From assembly GCA_021397835.1 (NCBI GenBank), contig JAJFZO010000034.1, positions 2,234,501-2,298,500 of the forward strand: a stretch of 64,000 nt of DNA, given 5' to 3'. Under the pieces are notes generated by a model that saw nothing but the letters and a program-made list of their open reading frames with translations, did not search any database and was not told the origin of the DNA. The stretch is from Moringa oleifera. Taxonomy: Eukaryota > Streptophyta > Magnoliopsida > Brassicales > Moringaceae. Made by a program: the position numbers and the translations under genes. Positions 34,301 through 48,500 of this stretch are shown piece after piece; within the stretch, counting starts at the first letter, position 1, and each line of letters starts with the position of its first letter.

Positions 34301-37300
34301 ACTGCATAAATTATACAAGTTCAAAATTATTAGCTGATGGCTATGACACCTTCCCTTCAAACAGTCAAAAGTTATTAGATTAAGAAGTATCTAATAAGAA
34401 TAATCTTTGGTTACACATAATCATTAAATACCTACCTTGCTTGCTCATCACTGTAGAGTGGCTCATAAGGAACAGATGTCTTATTCTGCACAAAACAAAA
34501 GATCACACCATAAGCCCATCTTTCAGCAAAATGGTCATGTAGCTTGCATAAAGAAAGCTTACTCTGTTGCAAGAACAAATGTCTGTAAGCACAGTATATT
34601 ACCAATGCAGCTGGTAAGAATATATTCCACTCACCTCAATGTAGTTAAATGTAGTACTATCAGCAGGGATAACACCATTTTTTCCACCAGCTTCAACCAC
34701 CATGTTGCATAAGGTCATCCGTTCTTCCATCTATCCAGTACAAACGATCAGAACAACAAAATTAATGATCCATTGAAGTGCAATATGCAATTCCAGACAA
34801 TTTTGGAAGTGATCTGATATTCTGGTTGTTCAAGACAGAGCACTAGCTTACGCTTAAACTTTCAACAGTCGTACCCACAAACTCCATAGATTTATAAGTT
34901 GCACCAGCCACAGATATTTCACCAATGATCTGTGAGATGATTATCATTGTTGAGCAACAAACACAAAGGTTAGTTACTACAATCATAATGTAGAAATCAA
35001 CCAAGTGAAAAGCCATTCATCAAACAGTATAATACTCTTCGTCACTGGTGGAGTAACAGGTTTATGAGGGGAGATAATTGTACATAGCAAGAAGGTGTGA
35101 AAAAGTTTAAGCAGTGACATTAAAAGTTTCATCTCAAAGATCTCACTGAAAGCATCACCTTGGATGAGGTAGCTAGAGGAAACAATTTGGCTTGACTGCC
35201 TAGTTGAGCTGAGTTGGATGAATATGAATTTTAAGCTCAATAAAAGAACCGCAATTTTTTAATATCTATCTAATGCTTACAGTAAGGAAAAAATGCCTTG
35301 AAACCTAACTTACCTGCAAAATCAAATCCTTTGCAAGAAGATAATCAGGCATTTCACCATCCATCACAAATCTTAAAGTTGGGGGCACCTGCAAATTAAG
35401 AAATCAAGCAGATTTTAAGTAACTGAAACCAGAAATACATAAATTATAATTTAACACAAAAGATTAGAAAAGTAGTTCCTTGGTTCTGACAAGATCAGTT
35501 AGAATTTATATTTCTGTTGTCTGCTACAATTTAGCCTGCTTGAATCCATGATTCTGAGACTCAACCAGCATAATAGTACTTTAGACCAAAAGAAACAAGA
35601 CTAAAAGTTGTTCACTTACAGTTGTAGGGTGGAAATGCACAATGACATTGAATGTTTTTCTTGAACAATTAAATATCACGAGAAGCATGGGCATCACACT
35701 TTCAAAAGACATATAGACATAAGATTTTTTATATGTTGGGACTCTCACTATATGAAATAGAGAAAGAAAATTTACTTATCACTTTTTCTGTCAAGACGAT
35801 TATATTTTGTCTATGGATGCAAGATTAATACAGTTTAGATTCTTGATCTCATTACAACTTCACAAAAAAGAATAGCCATATTCCAACATCGACAGTCAAA
35901 GACTGCATGTAAACGTGAAATCTTTTTAAATTTACAAGGTCAAAAATAAATCATTAAACATCACATGCACGTTCAAAACTCAAAACAGATATTTTATGTA
36001 TATTGTTAACTAGAATAGAAGCAACAATCAAACTCATGATAACTCAACAGAGATGATCAAATGACCTCCGATCCATAAAAACAAAGACAAAACCTCCAGG
36101 AGATCTAAAATTGTTCACCAAAGCCAAGCACTCTTCTTAATACAATAGAGTTTTTGGATGCAACTGGTTGAAACCTCACTGTAAAAAAGTTTTTATTGCA
36201 AACTTAATGGCAAACTCACAAGAACAAGGACTTCAAATACTCTAATAACAGCAAAACAAGTGGACATCAGGATAACTGGAAGAAAAACCTCCAGAGACCT
36301 AAAGTAACAAACATGAAGTCAGAGAAACAGTTCCCCACCGTAAAAACTGTTAGGAGAACTTTCTATTGCTTTGATGAACAAAGTACACCACGCAATCTTT
36401 ACTAGTATAATGTCAGTTACACTCACACTCTAGGCAAATTCTAGTTGCTAAGACTTAAATTGTGAAGGCTGCATAACTTGGTACTTCCACTGGACCCTGG
36501 AGATCCTAATCATCTTTGCATAGATGGTTTGCCAAATGAATCTACAGTGATGCTTAATCAACAGAAAATTACCATAAAAATCAGATGAAAAAATGAGAGA
36601 AGGGCATATGGTAACTTTCTGTTCACAAAGCAGACAATTCACTAAAGAAAAATGGCAAAGAAGCCAATATGTTGACTGAGTTAAACAGATGATGGGAAGA
36701 CCATTGAGCCCCAAATACTATGCACAACAACGAAGACAGTATGCTCTCAAAGAATGCACCAGAAAAATCAAAACTAACAAACCTTAAGCAGGAGTTTCCC
36801 TGTGCCCAACACAAAACCTGCATCTGTGTTACCAATTCCGGTAGCAAATTGGCCAAATGCTCCAGCAGTACATGTGTGAGAGTCAGTACCTAACAGGACC
36901 TGGACAGAGTGTTAAGGTTTAATAGCAGTTTACATAATATAATGCCAAAGTTGAATAAAGTATGAAAGACCAATTATTTAATTAACCTCTCCAGGCCTGC
37001 AGTGACCTTCTTGTGCGAGCGCAACATGGCATACACCTTTATAGTCAGGATTAACCTGCAAAAACGTTAACTAGAAATTAGTCATGCCAACAGGAAATGA
37101 ACTGTTTCATTCCTTAGTAAAATATGTCACTCTTGTGCAGACCGCATTCAAATGAAGGATGTAAGCATACCTTGAAATTACTAAGATCTTTAATATCATA
37201 GAAATATTTGATATTTTGCTCCATGCAAAAATCCCTTAAAATATCCACATTGCGGTTTGCACGCTCATCAGTCGTGAATATATAATGGTCAGGTATAATG

Positions 37301-38370
37301 ACAATCTTTTCACGATCCCAAACCTTCAATATCAAATTAGTGATGCGGTTAAGTAACTTCAGACGTAGCAAATTGAGAGCTGTAAGGCATACGTGGGGAG
37401 GGGACTGAGAAAGAAATTATGAAATATTAAAAGACCGAAGAGTTTGAACTAACTTCTCAACTACAATGACTTAACAATGAGGAATTAGCAAAAGAGAGCC
37501 CTGAAACATTTTGGGATAAAGTAATAATTACATCTTCACAGAACCACTCCACAAATTTAGCACTCTAGACACTTTATTAAGCATAGAAAGGAACACAGAA
37601 TCATTGGTGACCCCATGTCCACAATCATCTAATTAGTCATCTTAAGTTGCAATTACTAGCAAATGAACCAATTTAAAATCTAGTTAGAAATATAATACAG
37701 AAAAGAAAAGAAGCAGACAGTGTACTTTAAGATATTAGCCAGTAGATAAGCAGAAAATACTACCAAATGCTGATCTATGAATACAACACAATAATATATA
37801 ACATACACAAGTTACTAACTTATTAAGTACCTTAGCATTTTCTCCGAATTCTTTCTTAAAGATGCCAATAGAACCAGGGCCACAAACATCATGGGTCATC
37901 AAGACATCAACGTTAACCCAAACATTATCACCTGGGCTCAACTGGGGTTTCTCTGAGGCTCTAGCCAATATCTTTTCAGTCATGGTCATGGCCGACTTCA
38001 CCTGAAAATCCAACCAATCATTAGAAACATAAAAAAAAGTTAATAAACACAGCAAATCATTGAAAAGGAAAAGGTCAAAACTCAACAGAGCCGGTGGCGG
38101 CTGGCTTGCGTTCTGATTGCTGCGGTGCCATAACCGATACTATCCTTCTCGACACTGTTTTCTTGTTACATTTGTGAATAGAAAATTGTGACGACGAAGA
38201 GAAAGCAGAGAAACCCAAATCTTTCTGTTAACAAAGTAAAAATTTGACTTGAACCCAGAAAAATGGAAACAAATGAAAAAGCATAGGCATATTTAACAAA
38301 AAGACCAATAATCGACCTTGCTGTTGTCGATGAACGAGGATGGAGACGAAGAAATAACAGAGGATGCCAT
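31283..38370 (-). CDS. IIL1: 3-isopropylmalate dehydratase large subunit, chloroplast (leucine biosynthesis)
   Basis: Fifteen exons on the minus strand: 38370-38317, 38224-38087, 38001-37831, 37323-37171, 37055-36987, 36899-36783, 35388-35314, 34929-34852, 34730-34635, 34485-34436, 34067-34013, 33835-33704, 33151-33104, 32989-32831 and 31423-31283; 511 residues. The frame closes without a break. The first ~60 residues are a Ser-rich plastid transit peptide. The rest is an aconitase-superfamily LeuC subunit: [31 protein letters not shown] and [10 protein letters not shown]. Cys378, Cys447 and Cys450 are the expected 4Fe-4S ligands. With a small subunit it converts 2-isopropylmalate to 3-isopropylmalate in leucine synthesis, and in Brassicales also in glucosinolate chain extension. 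The intron after exon 14 has a GC donor (CAG|GCAAGT); the others are GT-AG. Divergent from MSH1. Confidence 0.96.
34269..34291. repeat. (TA)n microsatellite in a LEUC intron
   Basis: About eleven perfect TA dinucleotides in a row, within the intron between exons 10 and 11 of the isopropylmalate dehydratase gene. Not near a splice site. Confidence 0.9.
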
Positions 38371-39514
38371 AGCTGGCCGGGGTAGTTTCGCCAGATTCTG
38401 CTTTCTCCGATATCAGTTCCTGGCGGCTCGCCGAGCAGAGCTGCAGAGGTACTGGAACCAGTGGCAGACAACTTGGAAAAGCACGGGTCCTAGAGGCCAG
38501 CCTATGAAATTTATGACATTTCCATATGAAAGGCGTCTGAAGTTTCTCAGATTTATTTTTATCAAGTTTAAAAAGAAAATAAAAAATAGCAAAAAAGTAG
38601 TTAATATTTAAATTATTTTCTCCCTTGTAAATTTACTTTTTTGGTAAGTTTATGCTTTCAAATTATATAAAATTTTCAACTTTTTTTCACATAATATATA
38701 AAGGAAAAAAATCAAAAGAAAATTATATATTTAGCTTGTACATTAAAATACAATTTATACTTGAATTCATCTCTAATAAATATTATTTAACATTATTTTT
38801 TAATTTTTTAAAAATAATTTTAGTTTTTAGGTAATAAAAATATCAATGAATATTACATATCAATATATATAATATCTGTATTTATATAATTAGAAAGGAA
38901 ATAATTCTCATTATCTTGTTGCTAATTTTTTATTAACTTCTAGGTAATACATAAAAAAATAAAATATATTTTTTATTTAAAATCTTCTGTCTGGTAAAAA
39001 ATTAATAATTTAAATAAAGCTGAAAGCCCATTAAAAATATTTTAACTGATCATCCCTTATTTTATTTTCTCTGTTTTATTTAATTTTTAAGTTTAAAGAA
39101 AATTCTTTCTAGAAAGGACAGAATATTATTATTTTCTTTTAAACCACAAGACGAAAAATTTCAAAGACGGAAAGGAGAGGGTAAAAAGGGGATTGTGAAA
39201 TTAGTGCTCACGTGCAGACTATAAGGAATGACAAGTTCGCTGATTGCTCGCACGCATTTCTCCACGTTTGCCGTTGTCCTTCACCTTCTCCGTAGTATCA
39301 GCAACGCTCAAAAACGGAAACTTATTATTATTATTATTTTTTTCTCTTTTTCATGTTATTTTCTGGCGGGAATGAGAACCATACAAAGCTATTGAAAGAA
39401 ATCCCTTGAATGAACCCTAGAAAACCCAAAATCAGATCAATTGTTACAGTTTCACGCGAGCGGTGTTGTCAAAAGCGGCAAATTTGAAGGCAGTTTCTTC
39501 AACGAACGGCAAAT
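38371..39514. promoter_or_regulatory. divergent intergenic region between LEUC and MSH1
   Basis: These 1.1 kb separate the start codons of two organelle-targeted proteins. 38560-39130 is very AT-rich. 39190-39510 is of mixed composition and should hold the MSH1 promoter and leader, including a short ATT repeat near 39325-39340. No gene is seen inside. Confidence 0.5.
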
Positions 39515-42500
39515 ATGTACTGGTTGACTACCAGAAACGTCATCGTTTCCTTCCCAAAGTGGCGTTCCCTGGCTTTCTTGCTTCGCGCTAGTACTCCTGT
39601 TCGCAGATACTCTTCACTCAGTCCTTCAGCACTGCGGCGGTAATCCCTCTCTCTCTCTCTCTCCGTGTGTCTCTGTTGCTCCATGACTCTCTACTTCTCT
39701 CTACGCACGCACACAGCCGCGAATGTGTGCATTTGTATTTGTTTACATGTTCCGTACCCTCTTTTCCTGTCGTTAGGGGTGTCACGTTCTCAGTGGATTT
39801 TGCTAATTACTTGAGGGAGGATTACAATGGCTCTGTATATATAAAATGCATGTTGCCCACTGTGTATTTGATTTTTCAATTTATTCTTTTTGGATGGTCT
39901 GTTGGTAATGAGGTTTGCAGTAGAGCCTGTGGCAGGGAGAATAATAGAAGTTCTACTGTGATGGAGCATATGGGTGAATGGAAATATGCTGTCAGTTTCC
40001 AGGAGCCTATTAAATACATCGCGTTTTCTTTCACCACTAAATTGAATTCATTTCCTTTGTTCTTTCTTTTCTTTTGTTTTTGTTTTTGTGAAATTTTTTG
40101 GAGCCAACCTTGGTTCTTAATTTTTATGCTTTTCTGGGGGTTTTCCCTTGTATACCTTCCTTGTACAGTTTTTTTTTATCTGAAAGAACGAATTATGTAA
40201 TTTAATGTGAGAAAAGAATAAACTCTGGTACCTATGGTTATTCATGGATAGTTATTCTGTTTAGTCCTGAGATCTTCCAATTTTTTCTTTTTTATCAGAA
40301 TATGATCTTCCAATTTTAGGATCATATGAAGTTCCTTTTAGGAGTTGGCTATTTACCGGTTGTGTGAAATTTAATTATTTATCATTCTTTTTTTTTTTGT
40401 GTCAAAAACTTGTTAAATGTGGTCACAATTTTGTATTGAATTCTAAATAATTTGTTTTTGTGATATCACACAGCAGCAAACAATCTGAAAGGATTTATTG
40501 TTTTAAAGATGAGAAGACTTTGAAAGGAACCAGAAAGGCTACTAAGAAACTTAAAGCATCAAATAATGTTCTGGATGATAAAGATCTTACCCACTTAACA
40601 TGGTGGAGGGAGGTATGTGTTGTTGAATTCCTCTAAGGCTGCACTTTAAAAAAAAAAAAATAAATCACAAAACTTAAGTTTGTTTTTGTATGGAACTTTA
40701 TGAAATCTTGAAGTAATATCTGACATGTCTTGGGTTTTCCAGAGGTTGCAAATATGCAAGAAACCTTCTACCATTCAGCTTGTTAAAAGGCTTGCGTATT
40801 CAAATCTGCTTGGCTTGGATGTAAACCTGAAAAATGGGAGGTGAGCTCCTTTGGTCTTGAGACCAATTTATTAGTAAATTGGACCGCTGCTTCTCAAAAA
40901 GAGATGAAATACAGTTAAAAGGCTTCTGAGCATTCTTAGCTGGGGAGTTATGGATATTGCTTCAGCATAAAAAGTTTGTTTCTTTGGATTTGGTTTTTCC
41001 TCAGCATTTCTCGTGCTAATTGAAGTTTGTTTCTTTGGTTTTGGAATTTCTTTGCGTCTGTATTACATTGCTAATCCTTTTGGGGAAACTGTAAGATAGT
41101 TGTCCTAGTAGGAAAGATTAACTTGAAAATTTCTTTCTAGAGCAGTTTAGGTGCGTAACTAATGGTTTCTTCTGGATGTTGAAAATCATTGTTATTATTA
41201 TTTTTGTCTCAAGAACATTAATGGAGATTGTTTTCTTTTCAACAACATTTCCACCTTGATGGATTTTATCCATTTCAGTCTAAAAGAAGGAACACTCAAT
41301 TGGGAGATTTTGCAGTTCAAGTCAAAATTTCCACGTGAAGTTTTGCTGTGCAGAGTATGTACCAATCTTGTTTTTGATCTTGTTAGAGATTAGCTTTATC
41401 TTCTAATTGCAGTCCAGCAACAATGAATTTGCGTTCCTTTTTGAAAACTGCTTTTTTGTTTGCCACCTTGTGTGTCTTAAATACATTTTTTTTTTTTTTT
41501 TTTGGCCTGACCTACATAACAAATTAATTCATTCAATTGTTATCATACTGAATGATGGTTGCTGCAATTTTATTTTTCTTTATTTTGTTTTGGATTTCAC
41601 AGGTAGGGGATTTTTATGAAGCTCTTGGTATAGATGCTTGCATTCTTGTTGAATATGCTGGTTTAAATCCTTTTGGTGGTCTGCGTTCTGACAGTATTCC
41701 CAGAGCTGGCTGTCCTGTTGTGGTATCAAATTTAATTTCTTCTGGATGCTAATGTTCTTTTTTGTTCTTTTGAAGTGTGTCCTTTTTATTCTTCTTACTT
41801 CTTAAAAGGAAATTTTTGTTTATTCTTCTTTTTTGGGTTCATTCTGTTTTACGAAATGTGTAAAGGGATTGTGAATTAGCTCTGGTATTTTTCAATAAAA
41901 ATTTACTTCTTAACCAAAGAAGGGGACTAGTTTTTCTTTGGTTGTCATCATTGCGATTAATAATCCACATCGGTCATCTAATGTTCTTTGCTAGGTGGGG
42001 AGCTAGGGTTCGACTTGTCAACCTTCAACACATAGTCCTTTTTTTTTTTTTTTTTTTAAATATACTTTTCAATTACTCTGAAATAATAAGATATCTTGAA
42101 GTGGTCATTGTTTAACTGGTTTCAGAGAACCCTAGTTTACATATCTGTATATATTTGCTTTAAAATCTACTTTATATTGTTTCATCTTCAGCTCAGAAAC
42201 CTATGATGGCAGCAGCATGTGGACTTATAGATTTAAGTCCATTAGCTTTGCTGTCTCTGAGAAGTTATCTAGTCAGGCAATTTTATCTACCTGTACTTTT
42301 GACTTCTTTGAATTTTATGAGGTTCGATAATTATTTCATTGGATATTGTGACTGCACTTCTAGAATAAACTGGTTCAATCCATAGTATGCCTTTATCTCC
42401 TACTCCACCTCCACCAATAAAGAAAAAGAGAACAAAAAGGGAAAAAGTTGAGAAGATTGTATAAACGTTGGGTACTCATCATAAATCATATTTTCTCTTT

Positions 42501-45500
42501 AAAGAGATTTCTCTTTCACGGATTCCTGCTGCTTATCTAGGATTCTTTTCAGTTTGAAGACTCATATAAGTAGAAATGATGTTTATTTTGAATGCACAAT
42601 CATTTAGTTTATATGGAAATTGCACCTATATGACTTTAACTAGGCTGTTAGTATTAATTATGCTCTTTGATTTGATTTTTTCTTTCACTTGTCCGCTTTT
42701 CTTTTATCTTTCTTTTCAGTTTGTCTTATCTTCGCTCCTGTCATCTGGAGCTGATCTTAATTTTATAACCCCTGAGCTCCATATGATGCATCTTGTTATT
42801 AGTAATTCTAAGATATACATCACTTCTGAATTTCAGTGGTAACTTCATTGACCTTCCATGAACGTAAATTTTTTGTCTTATTAGAAGGTTTTCTCCTTTG
42901 CAATATAATCGATGATCTATTTAGTTTAATATCCTTGCCAGTTTTGCTTGTTCTCTTTGATATTTAGTGATTATTGAGTTTTGATTAATTGCCCTTCGGC
43001 AGAATCTTCGACAAACTTTGGATGACTTGACACGTAATGGTTATTCAGTGGTGAGTACAGCGACTGTTGTTGTAATGATTATGTAATTGACTATGTTTAT
43101 GTGTTTGAGTGTATGTATAACTTACCTTGTATTTATGCATATTTGAGTGCATTTTTCCTTGATGTTTGCCTCTGCATATGATGGTTTGCGTATTTGTTTA
43201 ACTTTTGGTATCGCTTTGCAGTGTAGGTTTCTTTAACTTATTCTTGAGGTTGAGTCTTTAGGCCTCCATATCTGTGGTTATCCTTTCATGTTGTAGTTCT
43301 TATAGGTTGTTTGGTGGGATGGTTTTCTAATAACTAGGAGATTGTTCCATCTGAGGGGCCATTGTTTGTTGCAGTAGTGAACTGTGTGTTATTGTACAGT
43401 GCGCTACTTCTTTTTATTCTTTTTTATTTTGCACTGAAGCAATTATATTTTGTTAGAGCTGCTTGCTTGTTATCCTCTTCATTCGAGCATGTGTGCACAT
43501 GTGCGCTAACATTTGGTCTTTGATGGTTAAACCCTCGTGGTTCTCTTTGTTAGAGTTTCCTGCTAGGAAAAGATGAAAAATGTATGATGCATTTACTTTA
43601 TTTATAGCTTAAAGTTGGGCGAAGTCTCTAATGTCTAATATCTTATGAAGAAATGGAGCAAAGATGGAACATATGGCCTTGTCTTGGGACATTCATGCAT
43701 CAAGTGTCCCAAAATGAAATGCTTGGGGTTTATTTATATCTTTAGTTGGACAATAGAACATGTTCATCTGGGCCTGGATTTTCCATCACCCTTGATGACA
43801 AACTGTAATTGGAATTTCACATGGAGGCACAGTATCATGGTATAAATGACAAAATTAGACAACAGATAAATTTGTTTATCATTATGTTTAAGCAAGGCTG
43901 CCACCCTCCAACCCTTTTTTCATTGTAACTCTTACCCATCTTTCTTCTTGACTTGTTTGTTTTTGGCACAACCAATTTAAATATGGCAAAACATCAATTC
44001 TATCTGATTGATCTGTCACTTGGGTTCTGATATTTGTAGTGCATAGTGGAGGAAGTTCAGGGTCCAACACAAGCTCGTGCTCGTAAAGGTCGATTTATAT
44101 CTGGGTAATCACACATTGATGACTCACTACTTTGTGTTGTCCTAGTATGCCATTAGATTTGTGATGTCCCTTCAAAATTTTTGATCATTGCGAGGAAGAG
44201 GACAGTGTTTCTTATAGCTTGAAGCATTTTATGTATTATTTTGGATATTAGGCATATATTTACGAGGACACATAATCCTATGCCTAACAAAGAAAGATAA
44301 TTGCAATGGATTTGGGTAAATAAGAGTTGAAGTGAAATTGGCATGTGATATAGCTTTGGTTCATCAATGCTTGCTAAGTTTCATTGTTTTAACCTCTAAA
44401 AGAAAAAGAAAGAATCAGTTGATTTTTTTTAGTGAGTGCTTGTGAATGTTGGTTCTATTAGTTTTCGCTGTTTGGTCTTTTTTTTCACACACTAAATTTA
44501 GTTCATTAGTGACTGAGTATCTGCCATGTGATCTGTTTAATGGAACACAGGTACTAAGATTTACTGGAATTGAAATATGAGGATGTAATAAAGGTTGATA
44601 GGATAAATGGTTGTGATTGATTAGCAAAGTCATGATGATATAGATCATGAAGTGATGTTTGTCTAGAGTCACTATCCAACTGAGGTGGTTTCATTGTCAA
44701 TATTTTAATGAGTTACTCAATGGCATGACTTGGCCGAGCCCATACTAGAGGACAGGATGGCAAAAGGGAATTTAACCGACCAAAATGGAATATGGAAGTC
44801 TTTGTGTAAGTTGAACTTTTCATGTGAATGAAAAGTTCTTTCTAACATAACTAGTTACTGTCAGGTGTTTATTTTGTTTGCTATATTTCTTGGCATTTAG
44901 GTTTTTCACTTTATTATCGATGAATTTACCTCCGTTTTATAAAAGTGAAAACAACAACAATAATGAATTCTGCACTTAATTATGGTCTTTCCTTTGTGAA
45001 AGTACATCACTCTGTGGTATAAGCCCTTATCTTAATGAGCCAGTGGAGAATCCTTACAGTTGTTAACGTTATCTTTCTTTCTTCTCCTCTTTTTTTCTTA
45101 GTTTAAAATAATCAAATTGTGTTTAGGAGATTAGTAAGACCTTGTTTGAAGGGTGTCTGTATCTTCTTTTTAAATTTAATCAACTTACTCTGTTGTATAT
45201 GAATCAAATTCAGATGCACAACCTGTTTAGATATGGAGGCCCACTGATCGCCAAAGTATGACATAAAGGAGCTCGTCCTTAAACAGTTGGTGTAATTTAC
45301 TTTTAACCATGTATGAAACTGTATTTGGCTTTCCTTTCTCAAGATCAGTAAGCACAAAGCCAATGTTCATGGAACATTGTATTCCCCCTAGAATATATGT
45401 ACAATTATAGTCAAGATGTAAGTTTCTGTTCATTTGCTTTCCTTGAGGTGGATCCATGGTTTTGCTAACATAGGAAGTGAAGGTTTACTTAGCTACTATT

Positions 45501-48500
45501 ATATTATTTATTTGTCGTTCTCATTTTATCTTATAATTTTTTCCATGAATATTTTGCTGACTTTTTTTCCTAAATATTCAGGCATGCCCATCCAGGTAGT
45601 CCTTATGTATTTGGGCTTGTTGGGGTTGATCATGATCTTGACTTTCCGGAACCAATGCCTGTTGTTGGTATGAATGATTTCTGCATCATTATTGTGATCG
45701 TTGTTCCAACTTATACAGTGCTGTAATAGTTGATATGTTTAAACTTTATTGAAAATGGTCTCTGATTTCTGTCAATATTGTATGCTTTAATTTTACTTTA
45801 ATTTCTTAAGGCAATGATGTGTCTTTTCTATATTTTTTCTGCTTGTATGTTACTAGCAACAAATGCTATCTGCATATTTAGATGGATTGTTTAAATTGAT
45901 GAGATCCTTTCTGTATTTTTTGTAGATGATGTTTAGGAAGTTACTCTTTATCTCTTCAAAAAAAAGGTTAATGTTTGGGTAGTTTCCTTTATGCATGTCC
46001 TTGTACTTCATTAGTTTTCAAGAAAAGACTATCAACTCTCATATTTCGGGCTGCTTATGTTTTCTGCACTGGACATATGTGTTTCACGTGAAATTGGAAA
46101 GAGAATGATGCATGTAGACAAGTTCTTTTAATATGTATTGCAAATTGACATGGCTTCCTATGTGCTGGTGCCTTGTGAGTAATTAATGATGTCTGGCCAG
46201 CATTAGATGATGATGAATTTTACCAAAAGCTGACTACTTCCATATGGATGCATGTGGTGGTATGAGTTGTATGAGTGTAATACATAGTAAACTAACTTGG
46301 CTTATGTCATGTATATATGTGACATTGCCTTATAAATTTGTGAAGATTATTTGTAGAAATTGCTGGTACACATAGCATTTCTGTAATAAACGTCTAAAAT
46401 CTTAAACTAGATTGATACCTTTTGCTGCAGGATTCAGGAATTTTGAGATCTGCTCTTAATTCATGAGACTAGAATTGAATAATCTAATTAAATTATTTCT
46501 CTATCTTGACTTTGATCAGTAATGAGGCCATGAATTTTTTAAAGATTATTCCTAATCGTTTAAGGAAACTTCTACATGATAACAAATATTTGTTTGGTCT
46601 TCTCAAACTAACCTGAAGTTCACCGAAGAGTTGGGGAAGCGTTTAACAATAGAAAATCCTTGTATTAGGTGAATAAACAAATATAGTTGGCAAGTATGCA
46701 TTTTTCATAGATTTACATGTCCAATGAACTCAATGGATTTAGAGTTTCTTCTCAAAAATGTCAATTGTTCTTATAATTTATTTTTTGAAATCAATCTTTT
46801 GAAGTTTTCTGAAGGATACTTGATGTCAGTATTTTGTTGTATGCAACTACTCTTTCGTTGTTTCCCTTTTTATTCAAGTACTGGTTGATCTATAATAGCT
46901 TCCTTATGCTGGTTCGCATATTCTTGGAATTTTGGAGAAAATTGTCTGATTTTTCTGTGGACAAATTTGTAGGGGGCTATGTGAAGTGTACTCTATCTTT
47001 CTTATTGATGATACGCTTCTCATGCACCAGCATTATATGTGTTACACTGATTTGACAACTTTCATGAACGTTTAGTTCTTAAAATATGTCCTCTGAATGT
47101 CCAGGAATATCTCGCTCAGCAAGGGGGTATTGCATGACTTTAGTCTTGGAGACTATGAAGACATATTCCTTAGAGGATGGTCTAACTGAAGAGGCCTTGG
47201 TTACTAAGCTTCGTACCTGCCAGTGCCATCATCTATTTTTGCATACATCTTTGAGGCACAACACCTCAGGTTTCCATGCTATATTTGTTCAATGTTTTAG
47301 GTCATTACTTTTTCTTATCATTTAAAAATAAGTGTCTAGAAACTGGATTGCTGTTATGTAATGAAATGGAGTGCATGGTGTGCAATTCTCTGGAAGGTGG
47401 AGAAAAGGGATTGGCTTATAATGATTGTTTGCTTAGAAGTACGATGCGAGGCGTTAGGTTTAAGTAAAAATTTTGAATTTGTACTCTTTCTTTGATAAAT
47501 AACAAAAAGAGAAACAACATAAAGGGGGAAAAAATATAAGTAATGATAAAAATCAAACTAAAAGAACTTGAGAATGTCGGGTTAAAAGAAGCCCAGAGCC
47601 TAGAATTGTAATAATTCTGTGGAAGCAGAGAACCACACGCTAGTGCCTCAATAAATACCTTGATATCATGAATACTAACTCAGATTTAAAATTTGAACCT
47701 CATTCTTCTCACTTCTTCACAAGTGATGCTAGATTTTAATATTACTAGCTAGAGTTTCAACCTAGCAGGTACTGAAACAAAATTGATTTGTTGGAATAAA
47801 TGCTTTTAAGTTTCAATTGGTTGTCTTGGAACTGTGGATCACTGATGTTGTCATGAATTGTTGCATATTTGGTTGAGGCAATAATGTGAACTATGTTTCA
47901 CATGAACTGATGGCAACTCTTCCTTCAATAGTTCCTTACTAAGTGTGCACTGATAATTTTGACATTCTTTAGTCCAATCAAACAAAAATTTTGTCATTCT
48001 TTATAATTGAACAATTCGGGAAAGCACTTTTTCTGATAAAAAAAAGAAAAGAAATTCTGGTGAGGAGTGTCCTGTTCCCCAAACCTGGATAGGTACATTA
48101 TTCCCCCTTCCCCTTCATTGTATGTAGAACTCCTTTATACTTTGTGGTGGTCGTAAAATGTGGAAACATGAATTGTATCATTGAGGTCCGGACATAAGTT
48201 GCTTGATTTCTTTTTTTGAAAATTTTTTCTTTGGATTAGCAATATTTAGAATCCATACAAAGAATTTTTAGAAGACACATGCTCTCCAAATTGTCTTTTC
48301 TTTGTGCAAATTTTAACTTTTCAAGTACTAATGTTCTTGTCAATAGTGGTCATAAGACATTTAGTAAATGAAGCAATGGAAGGTGTCAATTCAGTATGCT
48401 TGATCCTTTGACCTCCTTCGAGGTGTAAAATTCACATGATAAAATCTAGAGGCATAGAAAATACCATAAGGTACATATCTTTGGTTACCTATGGTACGTT

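Noticed and set aside
39667..40200. Open frame of 177 codons just after MSH1 exon 1
   Set aside because: It lies in intron 1, its Phe-rich translation reflects T-rich intron sequence, and the MSH1 frame continues from 39639 to 40474 with good splice sites.
41990..42060. GGGTTCGACTTG followed by a T run, SINE-like
   Set aside because: The box-B match is poor and no box A or target duplication is seen.
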